From Pedobacter sp. Bi126 (lineage in GTDB: Bacteria > Bacteroidota > Bacteroidia > Sphingobacteriales > Sphingobacteriaceae), in the NCBI RefSeq assembly GCF_918698245.1, contig NZ_CAKKMS010000008.1, positions 62,001 through 126,000 on the forward strand: 64,000 bases of DNA. The letters are read 5' to 3'. The notes below the pieces were generated by a model that had not been told where the DNA came from, did not search any database, and was given only the letters and a program-made list of their open reading frames with translations. A program made the position numbers and the translations under genes. This document shows, piece after piece, positions 55,896 through 64,000 of this stretch; within the stretch, counting starts at the first letter, position 1; each line of letters starts with the position of its first letter.

Positions 55896-56003
55896 CCGTC
55901 ATCTCGACCGTAGCGTTACAAAGGAACTCATTTGGAGGAGAGATCTATCAAAGATCATTTTCTATAGATTTCTCCATTCCGTTGCACTCCAGTCGAAATA
56001 ACG
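55896..56003. repeat. Palindromic intergenic repeat (GTCATCTCGA type)
   Basis: CGTCATCTCGA (55896-55906) is nearly complementary to TCGAAATAACGA (55993-56003), and the inside repeats the ATTTCTCCATTCCGTTGCAC words of the element at 47008. It lies between the ppk1 stop and the propeller gene. Confidence 0.65.
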
Positions 56004-56032
56004 ATCGTACGGTGAGGACACAGACCACGGCA

Positions 56033-58072
56033 CTATTTATTTTTTAATAATTGATAAATATCGTATTGAGACTCGACAAGAGCCCCACTACCTTTAACAG
56101 GAATATTGTTCATGTTTTCATCTATACAAACCGCCTGTACGTTATCTTGTTTTTGGATTTCGATAATATCTATCATTTCTTGCTTAATCTGCTCGTTATG
56201 AATCGGAAAGCAAACTTCAATTCTTCGATAGATATTACGGTTCATCCAATCGGCAGAGCCTAGGTATACATCGTTTTTGCCTAGATTATGAAAAATAAAA
56301 ACACGTCCGTGCTCTAAATAACGATCTACAATACGGGTAACCTTAATATTTTCGCTCATTCCTGTTACGCCTGGAATTAAGCGACAAATACTCCGGACAA
56401 TCAGTTCGATCTTTACCCCTGCCTGCGAAGCCTCGTAAAGTTTGTTGATCAATACTTTTTCTTCGAGATTATTCATTTTAATGGTAATACCCGATGGTTT
56501 GCCTTGTTTGGCATGTTCAATTTCGCGATCTATCAAGTCAAGAAAAACTTGCTGTAAATTAAACTGTGCTACCAATAAATGATTAAATTTAATCAGGTCC
56601 GCAGAAGTAGGTTTAACCCTTTTTGCCAGAAAGATAAAAAGCAGTTCTACCTCGCGCAGCATTTCTTTATTGGCCGTCATTAAAATATGATCGGTATAAA
56701 AAGCTGCTGTGCTTTCATTAAAGTTTCCGGTAGAAAACAAACCAGAATAACGCATGCGGTCACCTGTCTGGCGTTTTACCAAAGCTACTTTGGCATGAAC
56801 TTTTAAAGCGGTTACACTGTAAATAATATCAACGCCAACCTCCTTCATTTTCTTGGCCCATTTGATGTTGTTGGCCTCATCAAAACGGGCTTTAAGCTCT
56901 ACCAAAACAGTTACTTTTTTACCGTTTTTTGCAGCGCTGATTAAAGCGTTAACAATTTTCGAATCGCTGGCTACACGATAAAGCGTAACATAGATTTCCC
57001 GAACCTCAGCATCAATAGCCGCTTCGTTAAAAAAACGCAATACACTATCGTAACTCTGGTAAGGTGTATGCACTATAATATCGTTTTTATAAATGGCCTC
57101 GGTTAAAGATCCATCTATGAGGTCGGTATTGCAGATTTTTGGCCAGTTTTGGTTGGATAATTTTGGCGAATTAATTGGAAAACCCATAAAATCTTTCAGG
57201 TTATGGTATTGTCCGCCTTCCATCCTATTGGCTTTTTTTAAATTGAAAAGCTTTTTGAGCAATTCGAAAACGTTGGCCGGTATGCCTGGCTGGTGAAGAA
57301 AACGTGTAGCCAAGCCCGAATCGCGTTTGAGCAACTGCTTCTCCAATTGTTCGGATAAACTGCCCGAATATTCATCTTTCAAATCAATTTCGGCATCTCT
57401 GGTAATTTTGAAGCTATAACATCCTGTAACTTCAGCTTCCGGAAAAATACGGTCTAAATGAAAACGCACGATATCATCCAGAAAAACAATAAAGGTTTCA
57501 TCACCTGATTCTACCTTATAAAAACGGGGTAACTGGTTGGAAGGAATATTTAAAATAACAACTTCAGCATCTTCTTTCTTTTTTAGCGTAATCAGAAAGT
57601 ACAGTTCATTATTTGAGGGAAAGAAGTTGGTATCAGCATTAATGTAAACAGGCTGCAAAAAGGCCATTACCTGACTCAAAAAATATCGGGTTATATTTTT
57701 CTGAATTTCTGCAGGGAATGGTTGTCCATAAATTAAGTTTATCTTATTCTCTTTAAGCAAGGGAATAAGGTCTGATTTAAGTACCTTACCGTAACGCTGC
57801 TGCTGTTCTGAAATAAGCAAATTGGCCGTATTGAGCAAATTATCGTCAATCTGGATATCATTATCTTCCTTATTGCTCAATTTCTCTAAAGCGAGTAACA
57901 CGGGCATTCTTACACGATAAAACTCATCAAGGTTGGAAGAGAATATCGACAAAAACTTAATGCGTTCTAAAAGTGGAACAGTACTTCGCTCGGCTTCCAT
58001 TAAAATACGCTCGTTAAACTTTAACCAGCTTAAATCTCTATTAAAAAAAGAGGTTTCAACTATCTGTTCCAT
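56033..58072 (-). CDS. ppk1: Polyphosphate kinase 1
   Basis: A 679-residue enzyme that makes polyphosphate from ATP. The N-terminal FFNRDLSWLKFNERIL motif, the autophosphorylated H426 in KVHAKV and H595 in IFHNLG, plus LGSADWMNRN, identify it. Normal length. Its start overlaps the HD-Pycsar-like gene stop by one base (TAATG), so the pair is translationally coupled. Confidence 0.96.
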   Translation of the reverse strand: MEQIVETSFFNRDLSWLKFNERILMEAERSTVPLLERIKFLSIFSSNLDEFYRVRMPVLLALEKLSNKEDNDIQIDDNLLNTANLLISEQQQRYGKVLKSDLIPLLKENKINLIYGQPFPAEIQKNITRYFLSQVMAFLQPVYINADTNFFPSNNELYFLITLKKKEDAEVVILNIPSNQLPRFYKVESGDETFIVFLDDIVRFHLDRIFPEAEVTGCYSFKITRDAEIDLKDEYSGSLSEQLEKQLLKRDSGLATRFLHQPGIPANVFELLKKLFNLKKANRMEGGQYHNLKDFMGFPINSPKLSNQNWPKICNTDLIDGSLTEAIYKNDIIVHTPYQSYDSVLRFFNEAAIDAEVREIYVTLYRVASDSKIVNALISAAKNGKKVTVLVELKARFDEANNIKWAKKMKEVGVDIIYSVTALKVHAKVALVKRQTGDRMRYSGLFSTGNFNESTAAFYTDHILMTANKEMLREVELLFIFLAKRVKPTSADLIKFNHLLVAQFNLQQVFLDLIDREIEHAKQGKPSGITIKMNNLEEKVLINKLYEASQAGVKIELIVRSICRLIPGVTGMSENIKVTRIVDRYLEHGRVFIFHNLGKNDVYLGSADWMNRNIYRRIEVCFPIHNEQIKQEMIDIIEIQKQDNVQAVCIDENMNNIPVKGSGALVESQYDIYQLLKNK

Positions 58073-59298
58073 TAAAGTTTACCGTAAGCTGCGTAAGCAA
58101 TTACAAATGCAAATACTGCTGCAATTAAACCAAACATGAAAATATTGTAAGCCAGGCGGATCAGTTTATACTTTCTGCCCAAAACTACACCTTGTGAGTA
58201 TACATCGGTGATCAAGGTACCATATAAAAAGTCTTTATCGTTCATCACCTTAATCATACCATCGGTATAACTGGGTAGGCTCATTTTATAAAAGTTACCA
58301 AAAAACAATAAGTTTACCTTTTTATTATCCATATCTTCCTGAGTGAATTCTCCCTTAGGGATAGCCGGACGGGTTGATAAAATGGAAACCACCACACAGG
58401 TTAAACTCACTATTAACAAAATAAATGTGGGAATAATCAGGTTGCCATGGTCTTCCAATCGCCTTAACAATAAACTCACGATCAGGGAAAGCATGATCGA
58501 ATTTACGGTGATCAGGATATGAGCCTTGTTATCGGCCATGTCACTCAGGCGTTGGTTATTGGCTGAGGTAATCCTAAACATCGTTTCGATCCCTTTATCC
58601 GGCCGATCGTCTTTATCCTTTTTCTTTTTATCTTTCTCTTTCTCTTTCTCGATGACAGGGGCAAAGTTTACGGGTTCTGCCAATTCGGTGCTAATTTCTT
58701 CCTGCGGTGTTAATTTACTTTTCAGTTTGTTGATATTCTTCTGTTTCTGATCGCTCAGCAACAGGTTGGCATAATCGGTATGGTAGTGATGCGATTCCAT
58801 AAACTGGATATCTTTTTTACGCCAATCAAGCTTACTGATATCTTTTTTATAGATCAGTTCATTTTCCTTGTGCATCAATTTCCCCTTTGCGCGGAAATCG
58901 GGCAAACCTAAATGGAACAGATCTGCATCGCAAATGATTTTATCAATTTCATTTTTAGGGTTCTGAGGAATTTTAGTGGCCAATATTGCACTTTTAACAT
59001 GGTCACGGATTTCTTGACTGACCTGATGTTTCGCTAAAAAATTATCAGCCAGTTCTGCTCCTTTTGCTTCGTGGTTTAGTGCATCTTCAAAATATCCCGT
59101 ATCGTGAAAATAGGCCGCAACAGTTACAGAGAAAAAATCCTGTTCATTAAGCTGATAATGATTGGCAATTTGCTGTGCAGCATTTACCACTTCTTGTGTA
59201 TGTTCCAGGTTATGATAAACCAAGCGTGGATCGTTATGGGTATGGAAGTAATCGCCAACGTGCTTTTCTACATCTTCCTGCAATTTTTTATAGTTCAT
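58072..59298 (-). CDS. HD phosphohydrolase fused to Pycsar-type membrane effector (DUF5706)
   Basis: A 408-residue protein. Residues 1-190 are an HD domain (H29, H33, H65-D66, H76) with the usual metal pattern. A charged linker (about 215-240, KEKEKDKKKKDKDD) leads to a C-terminal region with membrane helices at about 275-295, 298-320 and 384-405, of the DUF5706/PycTM type used as effectors in Pycsar anti-phage systems. No pyrimidine cyclase gene is adjacent. It precedes ppk1 by one-base overlap, which argues for a house role rather than a defence one. Confidence 0.85.
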   Translation of the reverse strand: MNYKKLQEDVEKHVGDYFHTHNDPRLVYHNLEHTQEVVNAAQQIANHYQLNEQDFFSVTVAAYFHDTGYFEDALNHEAKGAELADNFLAKHQVSQEIRDHVKSAILATKIPQNPKNEIDKIICDADLFHLGLPDFRAKGKLMHKENELIYKKDISKLDWRKKDIQFMESHHYHTDYANLLLSDQKQKNINKLKSKLTPQEEISTELAEPVNFAPVIEKEKEKDKKKKDKDDRPDKGIETMFRITSANNQRLSDMADNKAHILITVNSIMLSLIVSLLLRRLEDHGNLIIPTFILLIVSLTCVVVSILSTRPAIPKGEFTQEDMDNKKVNLLFFGNFYKMSLPSYTDGMIKVMNDKDFLYGTLITDVYSQGVVLGRKYKLIRLAYNIFMFGLIAAVFAFVIAYAAYGKL

Positions 59299-59794
59299 GA
59301 GTGTATTCGGGGTTGCGGTAATTTATTATGACGATGGAAATGCATTTCTTGAAAATGTTTAAAGCTGAAAATTGTACTATTTTTTTTATGATTATAAAAT
59401 TACGCTAATTTTTTAAAAACAACGCTGATCTCCCCTTAACAATAATAATGCCTTGTTTATTTTACAATTAGATTTAGAAATGATTAAATTTAGCACTATA
59501 ATCTCCCGCGACCAGGTTATTTCTTGTTAAAAAAAGATTATAATCTGATATAAACAGCACATTTATTAACTCCGGAAAATTCTAATTTGCGCTTATTAGC
59601 TTGTAGTTGATAAGCAATAGTATTTTGAGTTGGCACTAATAGCCTGAATGATAGCAATTATGGTATTTATAATTGTTAATACATCTTAGCGCTTAAAAGT
59701 TGATTTGCTTATTCTAAAAACTAGCCTCGATTTTACAAAACCAAATATAAAAGATACAAACACCATATACTACTCAAAATTTCCTGAATAAATA
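59299..59794. other. Gene-free stretch upstream of the alpha-galactosidase gene
   Basis: 496 bases, very AT-rich, between two divergent genes. I see no repeat, hairpin or credible small frame; it should hold the promoters of both neighbours. Confidence 0.5.
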
Positions 59795-61978
59795 ATGAAA
59801 AGAAAAACTACTTTTTTTTTACTCTCAATGACAATCGGCTTAAACAGCTTAGCGCAAAAAACGATAGAAATTGCTACAAAAAACAATGTACTGATTTTAG
59901 AAACAGATCGTGATAACACTTTATTATCGACATACCTGGGCAAAAAATTAGATAATGCAAGCGAATACCCAAGTATACAAGCATTAGATAAATACAAACC
60001 CGGCTCTGATGACCTTTTAAATAAACGTGAAGCTTACATTGCTTCCGGCTCGCTTAATTTATTAGAACCGGCATTAACCGTAACCCATGCTGATGGAAAC
60101 AAATCTACTGTATTAACATTTTCGGATGTAAAAACTGAACAGCTGGATCAGAACAGAAAATTAACCAGTATTATTCTTAAAGACTTAAAATACAACTTTC
60201 AGGTTACTTTAAAATACCTGGCCTATTTTAATGAAAATGTAATTGAGCAATGGGCCGAAATTGAACATAAAGAAAAAGGCACAATAGTATTAAACAAATA
60301 TGCTTCGGCAAATCTTACCCTGAGTGGAAAAAAATTCTTCCTTAAAAACCAATATAGTGGTGCTACACGCGAAATGCGATCGGAAGAACAGCAATTGCTG
60401 CATGGCATAAAAACCATCGATTCTAAACTAGGAACCAGAACAAACCTGCTTCATTCTTCTTCGTTTATGGTTTCGATAGATCAGCCTGCAACTGAGGATA
60501 CGGGCGAAGTAATTGCCGGATCGTTAGCATGGACAGGGAACTTTAAGTTAGATTTTGAAACTTTTGATGAGTATTACCTCAGGATAACGGCCGGGATTAA
60601 TAATTTTTCTTCGAACTATACTTTAAAGGCTGGCGAAAACTTCATTACTCCCCGCTTTATTTATACCTATTCATCGGCAGGAAAAGGTTTAGCCAGCAGA
60701 AATTTACATGATTGGGCCAGAAACTATCAAATATTAGATGGAAAAGGCGAAAGATCTACCATCTTAAACAACTGGGAGACTACTTATTTCGATTTTAATG
60801 ATGAAAAATTAAACGAATTAACAAAAGATACCAAAAAGCTAGGGGTTGATGTTTTTTTATTGGACGATGGTTGGTTCGGCAACAAATACCCACGTAACGG
60901 TTCTACTTCTGGCCTGGGAGATTGGCAGTATAACAAGCAAAAGCTAAAAAATGGAATCAGTTCATTAGGTAAAGAAGCCACAGCAAGCGGTGTAAAATTT
61001 GGTATCTGGATCGAGCCCGAAATGGTGAATCCTAAAAGTGAGTTATACGAAAACCATCCCGATTGGATTATCAGACAGCCTGAAAGAAAAGAATATTACA
61101 TGCGCAACCAGTTGGTGTTGGATTTAACCAACCGCAAGGTTCAGGATTTTATTTACAAAACCGTTGACGATATTTTTAAGGAAGTGCCAGAAGTTGCTTT
61201 CATTAAATGGGATTGTAACTCCTTAATATACAACGCCAACTCTCCTACTTTAAAAAATCAGGATCATTTTTATCTTGAATATATCAGGGGATTAAATAGC
61301 GTATTGGAGCGGATTAGAAAAAAATACCCTAAAACACCAATGATGCTGTGTGCCGGAGGTGGTTCGAGAGTAGATTATGCTGCACTACAACATTTCACCG
61401 AATTTTGGCCTAGCGATAATACCAATCCCTACGACCGCATCTTTATTCAGTGGGAATATTCGTATTATTTCCCTTCTATTGCTGTAGATAACCACATTAC
61501 CGACATGGGTAAACAGCCTATTAAATTTAAAACAGATGTGGCCATGATGGGAAAACTCGGTTATGATGTACGTGTAAATGAGCTCAGTAAAAATGATTTA
61601 CTTTTTAGTCAGAATGCCGTTAAAACCTATAATAACTTTAAAGATATTATCTGGCATGGCCAGCAGTACCGTTTGCAGGATCCTTATGAAAATAAAATAG
61701 CTTCAATTGCCTACGTAAACGAAGCAAAAGACCAGGCTATCGTTTTTAATTATTATGTGGCCACCCTTTTCACCAATGGTGTAATATTACCGATTAAACT
61801 AAAAGGATTGGATCCCACCAAAAAGTATAAAATAGAAGAAATTAATCTGTACCCTGGTGCTAAATCGCCAATTGACAGCACTAAAGTTTACTCTGGCGAC
61901 TTTTTAATGAAGGTAGGTTTTAATCCAGAAGCCAATGCTTACAGAACCAGCGTGGTTTTAAAGGTACAGGCGATATAA
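59795..61978 (+). CDS. GH36 alpha-galactosidase
   Basis: A 727-residue exported glycosidase that removes alpha-galactose from oligosaccharides. Signal peptide 1-20 (SLAQ), N-terminal beta-sandwich (about 25-310) and (beta/alpha)8 catalytic domain. The nucleophile is D473 (IKWDCN), the acid/base D541 (WPSDNTNP). Convergent with a ROK kinase gene; no SusC/SusD pair is near. Confidence 0.93.
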   Translation: MKRKTTFFLLSMTIGLNSLAQKTIEIATKNNVLILETDRDNTLLSTYLGKKLDNASEYPSIQALDKYKPGSDDLLNKREAYIASGSLNLLEPALTVTHADGNKSTVLTFSDVKTEQLDQNRKLTSIILKDLKYNFQVTLKYLAYFNENVIEQWAEIEHKEKGTIVLNKYASANLTLSGKKFFLKNQYSGATREMRSEEQQLLHGIKTIDSKLGTRTNLLHSSSFMVSIDQPATEDTGEVIAGSLAWTGNFKLDFETFDEYYLRITAGINNFSSNYTLKAGENFITPRFIYTYSSAGKGLASRNLHDWARNYQILDGKGERSTILNNWETTYFDFNDEKLNELTKDTKKLGVDVFLLDDGWFGNKYPRNGSTSGLGDWQYNKQKLKNGISSLGKEATASGVKFGIWIEPEMVNPKSELYENHPDWIIRQPERKEYYMRNQLVLDLTNRKVQDFIYKTVDDIFKEVPEVAFIKWDCNSLIYNANSPTLKNQDHFYLEYIRGLNSVLERIRKKYPKTPMMLCAGGGSRVDYAALQHFTEFWPSDNTNPYDRIFIQWEYSYYFPSIAVDNHITDMGKQPIKFKTDVAMMGKLGYDVRVNELSKNDLLFSQNAVKTYNNFKDIIWHGQQYRLQDPYENKIASIAYVNEAKDQAIVFNYYVATLFTNGVILPIKLKGLDPTKKYKIEEINLYPGAKSPIDSTKVYSGDFLMKVGFNPEANAYRTSVVLKVQAI

Positions 61979-62053
61979 ACTGTTTAAAAACATAAACTTA
62001 TGGTATTAAGGGTAGCTTTTCGCCTTCTTTTTTTTATAGGCCCATAATACATT

Positions 62054-62102
62054 TTTAAGAAAAAAGAATATTCTATTTTTTAGAATATCCTTTTTTCTTA
62101 AA
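62054..62102. terminator. Bidirectional terminator
   Basis: A 22-bp arm (62054-62075) is complementary to 62081-62102 with one mismatch and a 5-base loop. It lies between the converging galactosidase and ROK genes. Confidence 0.75.
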
Positions 62103-62170
62103 TTCAATATTTTTAGTTTCCTACTGATCCGCTGAAAAGCATTCGAACTAGTGCTATTTTTTCTGAAAAA

Positions 62171-63112
62171 TTATTCCGTTGCATAATCAAATGCCTTAAA
62201 CTTTTGGAAAACATTTGCTGCACAGCCTAACAAACCAGCCTTGTTGCCCAGCTTGGCCGCAACTACCAATTCATTTCCAGGTGTAATAGGGACCGCTAAT
62301 GTTTTTATTCTTCTTTCTATCTCCCGGACATAGAAGGCACCTGATTCGCTTATGCCGCCACCAATTACAATTTTTTGCGGACTAAACACATTTATAAAAC
62401 TAATAATGCCCGTAGCCAGGTAATCGAAATGCGATTCCATAGCTTCAACGGCATATTCTTCTCTAGCTAGGTATTTTTCTACCATATATTTACCATCAAT
62501 CTCTTCTGGTGAATTAGGGTTGATAGACTGATAATGGTTAAGCAGGGCAGATACCGACGCATAAGCTTCTAAACAACCGCGACCCCCGCAGGCACATGCA
62601 ACCCCACGATGTTGTACAACAATATGCCCTAACTCTGTACCTCTATTTCTAAATCCTCCATAAAGCTTGTTATCAATCATCACGGCGCCTCCAACTCCCG
62701 TGCCAACGGTAAGAAAAACCACATCGCTACAATCTTTGGCCGCCCCGTAAGTCATCTCTCCTAACCCCATTAAATTGGCATCATTATCCATTACAATATT
62801 ATAACGTGTTACTTCTTGCAGAATTTCGCCTAAAGCCAATTGCTTAAACCCGGGTAAATTGTCGGCACCGGCAATAATCTTGTTGTTATAAATAGTCCCC
62901 GGAAAACCTATACCTACCCCCAGAATAGGGTTTTTAAATTTTTTAGCACAGGTATTGATCGCTTCCACAATAACTGCAATAATTGCACCCTGAGTTTTTG
63001 CATTCTTTAGCGATACAATAATGGAATATAAAATTTTGCCTTTTTGGTTTACTACTCCACATTTGAGTGAAGATCCACCTACATCAATTCCGATAGCATA
63101 CGATTGTTCCAT
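62171..63112 (-). CDS. ROK-family sugar kinase
   Basis: A 313-residue ROK kinase that phosphorylates glucose or another hexose. The ATP-phosphate motif is IGIDVGGSSLKCG, the catalytic Asp is in MDNDANLMGLGE and the zinc site is CACGGRGCLE. There is no helix-turn-helix, so it is a kinase not a repressor. I chose ATG 63112 over the in-frame ATG 63136. It is probably linked with the galactosidase in sugar use. Confidence 0.9.
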   Translation of the reverse strand: MEQSYAIGIDVGGSSLKCGVVNQKGKILYSIIVSLKNAKTQGAIIAVIVEAINTCAKKFKNPILGVGIGFPGTIYNNKIIAGADNLPGFKQLALGEILQEVTRYNIVMDNDANLMGLGEMTYGAAKDCSDVVFLTVGTGVGGAVMIDNKLYGGFRNRGTELGHIVVQHRGVACACGGRGCLEAYASVSALLNHYQSINPNSPEEIDGKYMVEKYLAREEYAVEAMESHFDYLATGIISFINVFSPQKIVIGGGISESGAFYVREIERRIKTLAVPITPGNELVVAAKLGNKAGLLGCAANVFQKFKAFDYATE

Positions 63113-63510
63113 GTTGAAATTATTTAAAATAATCATATATAGAACCTAGTTTAAATCTTTTTTGCATTTCTTTTTTGGACATGTTTTTTCAATATCATTT
63201 TATATTCGAATCTAATATAAGCTAAAAATAGAATCCGATAAGCCTTAGCCTGTTAGATTTCATCTCAAAACCTTTCAATATTGATTAAAAAGAGAAATAT
63301 ACACTTAACAGTAATCATTTTTAGGCAACACAGCCATAAACGTAATACTTTTAAGCGTGAGGAATGCAGCGAATAGCTAAACCCTTATTCAGTTTGGGGC
63401 ACACGGCTACTAAATCTTCATCACTAAGCAGTTTTTTCCTACTATATTACATATTTCGCTTAAAAATAACCCACCGAGCTAGCTATAAGCAGTCTCCTTT
63501 TTTAGAAAAA
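63113..63510. other. Gene-free stretch between ROK kinase and isomerase genes
   Basis: About 400 AT-rich bases between two minus-strand genes. It probably holds the promoter of the ROK gene. I see no repeat, and the 88-residue plus-strand frame at 63364-63630 overlaps the isomerase gene and has no family likeness. Confidence 0.5.
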
Positions 63511-64000
63511 CTACAAATATCTTTTTCTCCAAACCTGCATCATAAATACATTTATTTCCCATTGATCGGCAACTGGGAGGTTGGTAAACGGAATGGTTGG
63601 CATATAACTGGGCGGGCCAAATTCGGTTAACATAGTGAGGATTTTACCTTGTTGTTTTTTAATGGCAACAACTTTGTCCCACCAGGCAAAATGTGCATCA
63701 ACCGCTTGCCTCCATTCCAGCGCTCTCGGATCGCTTACCTGTGGTCCTTCTGCGTGGCCAACCCTGGAGTGAACATGATCGGTACGTGAAATGGCAAGTG
63801 CCACAGTTTCTGGTTGATCTTCGAGTAAACTTTCGCTCACATTGCACCAATGAGAAATATCGAGGGTTAACCTTAAATCAGGGTTTTTCTCTAAATATTG
63901 TAATGATGCCGGAGCTGAATAAAGCATACGCGACCGATGGGTTTCATGATAAATTGGAACTCCTGTTTCTTTGGCATACTGAACAGTAAAATCAATGAAT
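63511..64000 (-). CDS. Sugar phosphate isomerase/epimerase, C-terminal part
   Basis: The frame is open from the window edge; the N-terminus lies outside. It reads HETHRSRMLYS and LTLDISHWCNVSESLLED, the metal-binding TIM-barrel pattern of xylose isomerase-like sugar phosphate isomerases/epimerases, and ends in QVWRKRYL. An internal Met at 63927 is not the start, because the family pattern continues upstream (FIDFTVQYAKETGVPIYHE). It is likely part of carbohydrate use with the preceding genes. Confidence 0.82.
   Translation of the reverse strand, partial: FIDFTVQYAKETGVPIYHETHRSRMLYSAPASLQYLEKNPDLRLTLDISHWCNVSESLLEDQPETVALAISRTDHVHSRVGHAEGPQVSDPRALEWRQAVDAHFAWWDKVVAIKKQQGKILTMLTEFGPPSYMPTIPFTNLPVADQWEINVFMMQVWRKRYL

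Noticed and set aside
58072-59298. Complete Pycsar defence system
   Set aside because: No pyrimidine cyclase gene lies next to the effector-like protein, and its partner is ppk1.
63364-63630. 88-residue plus-strand frame
   Set aside because: It overlaps the isomerase gene and has no recognisable features.

Overview
The window looks like chromosomal DNA of a Bacteroidota bacterium of the Sphingobacteriaceae, most like Pedobacter or a close relative. The evidence is AT-rich DNA, promoters of the Bacteroidota type (TAnnTTTG near -7, sometimes TTG near -33), no Shine-Dalgarno sequences, type IX secretion proteins (a PorP/SprF protein beside a giant protein with a gliding-type C-terminal domain), several SusD-free outer-membrane barrels, and many short intergenic palindromes. 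I assign genus from protein resemblance only. I see no tRNA, rRNA, CRISPR array, prophage or intact insertion sequence.

Layout. 1-2300: end of a type B ribosomal protein L31 gene, a small membrane-protein pair and methylmalonyl-CoA epimerase. 2400-4610: compact iscS-iscU-iscA operon. 4670-10240: acyl-CoA synthetase, DUF2461 protein, alkyltransferase-like protein, lysyl-tRNA synthetase. 10300-17820: stress-type flavin protein, M3 peptidase lipoprotein, uracil-DNA glycosylase, alpha/beta hydrolase, GxxExxY protein, Lrp regulator. 17900-20460: manganese unit, a DtxR/MntR regulator overlapping an Nramp transporter fused to a universal-stress domain, with a palindrome over the promoter. 21700-29880: smpB, pcm, DUF423 gene plus priA, an outer-membrane pair and tsaB. 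30460-31300: rpmH-rnpA-yidD, bracketed by two direct copies of a composite repeat. 31975-34873: LiaF-like protein, DUF4288 protein, LytS-type kinase and LytTR regulator in one operon. 35000-38000: ChaN-like protein, mscL, rpoN. 38400-43000: type IX cell-surface pair. 43200-48350: tatA, HD phosphohydrolase, TetR regulator with an AarF/ABC1 kinase, lone receiver protein, DUF2807 protein. 48600-59300: minus-strand block with a GAF-like protein, a calcineurin phosphatase fused to an outer-membrane barrel, a beta-propeller lipoprotein, polyphosphate kinase and an HD domain fused to a Pycsar-type membrane effector. 59800-64000: GH36 alpha-galactosidase, ROK sugar kinase and a partial sugar isomerase/epimerase.

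Most of the coding content is housekeeping. The parts that most deserve attention are the phosphate/polyphosphate block with its HD-Pycsar-effector fusion, the manganese unit with a visible operator candidate, the LiaF-like protein wired to a LytS/LytTR pair, and the intergenic repeats. These repeats are modular: the same outer arms hold different inner elements, a roughly 187-base element occurs twice, and a roughly 125-base element occurs in two clear copies with a third diverged one.
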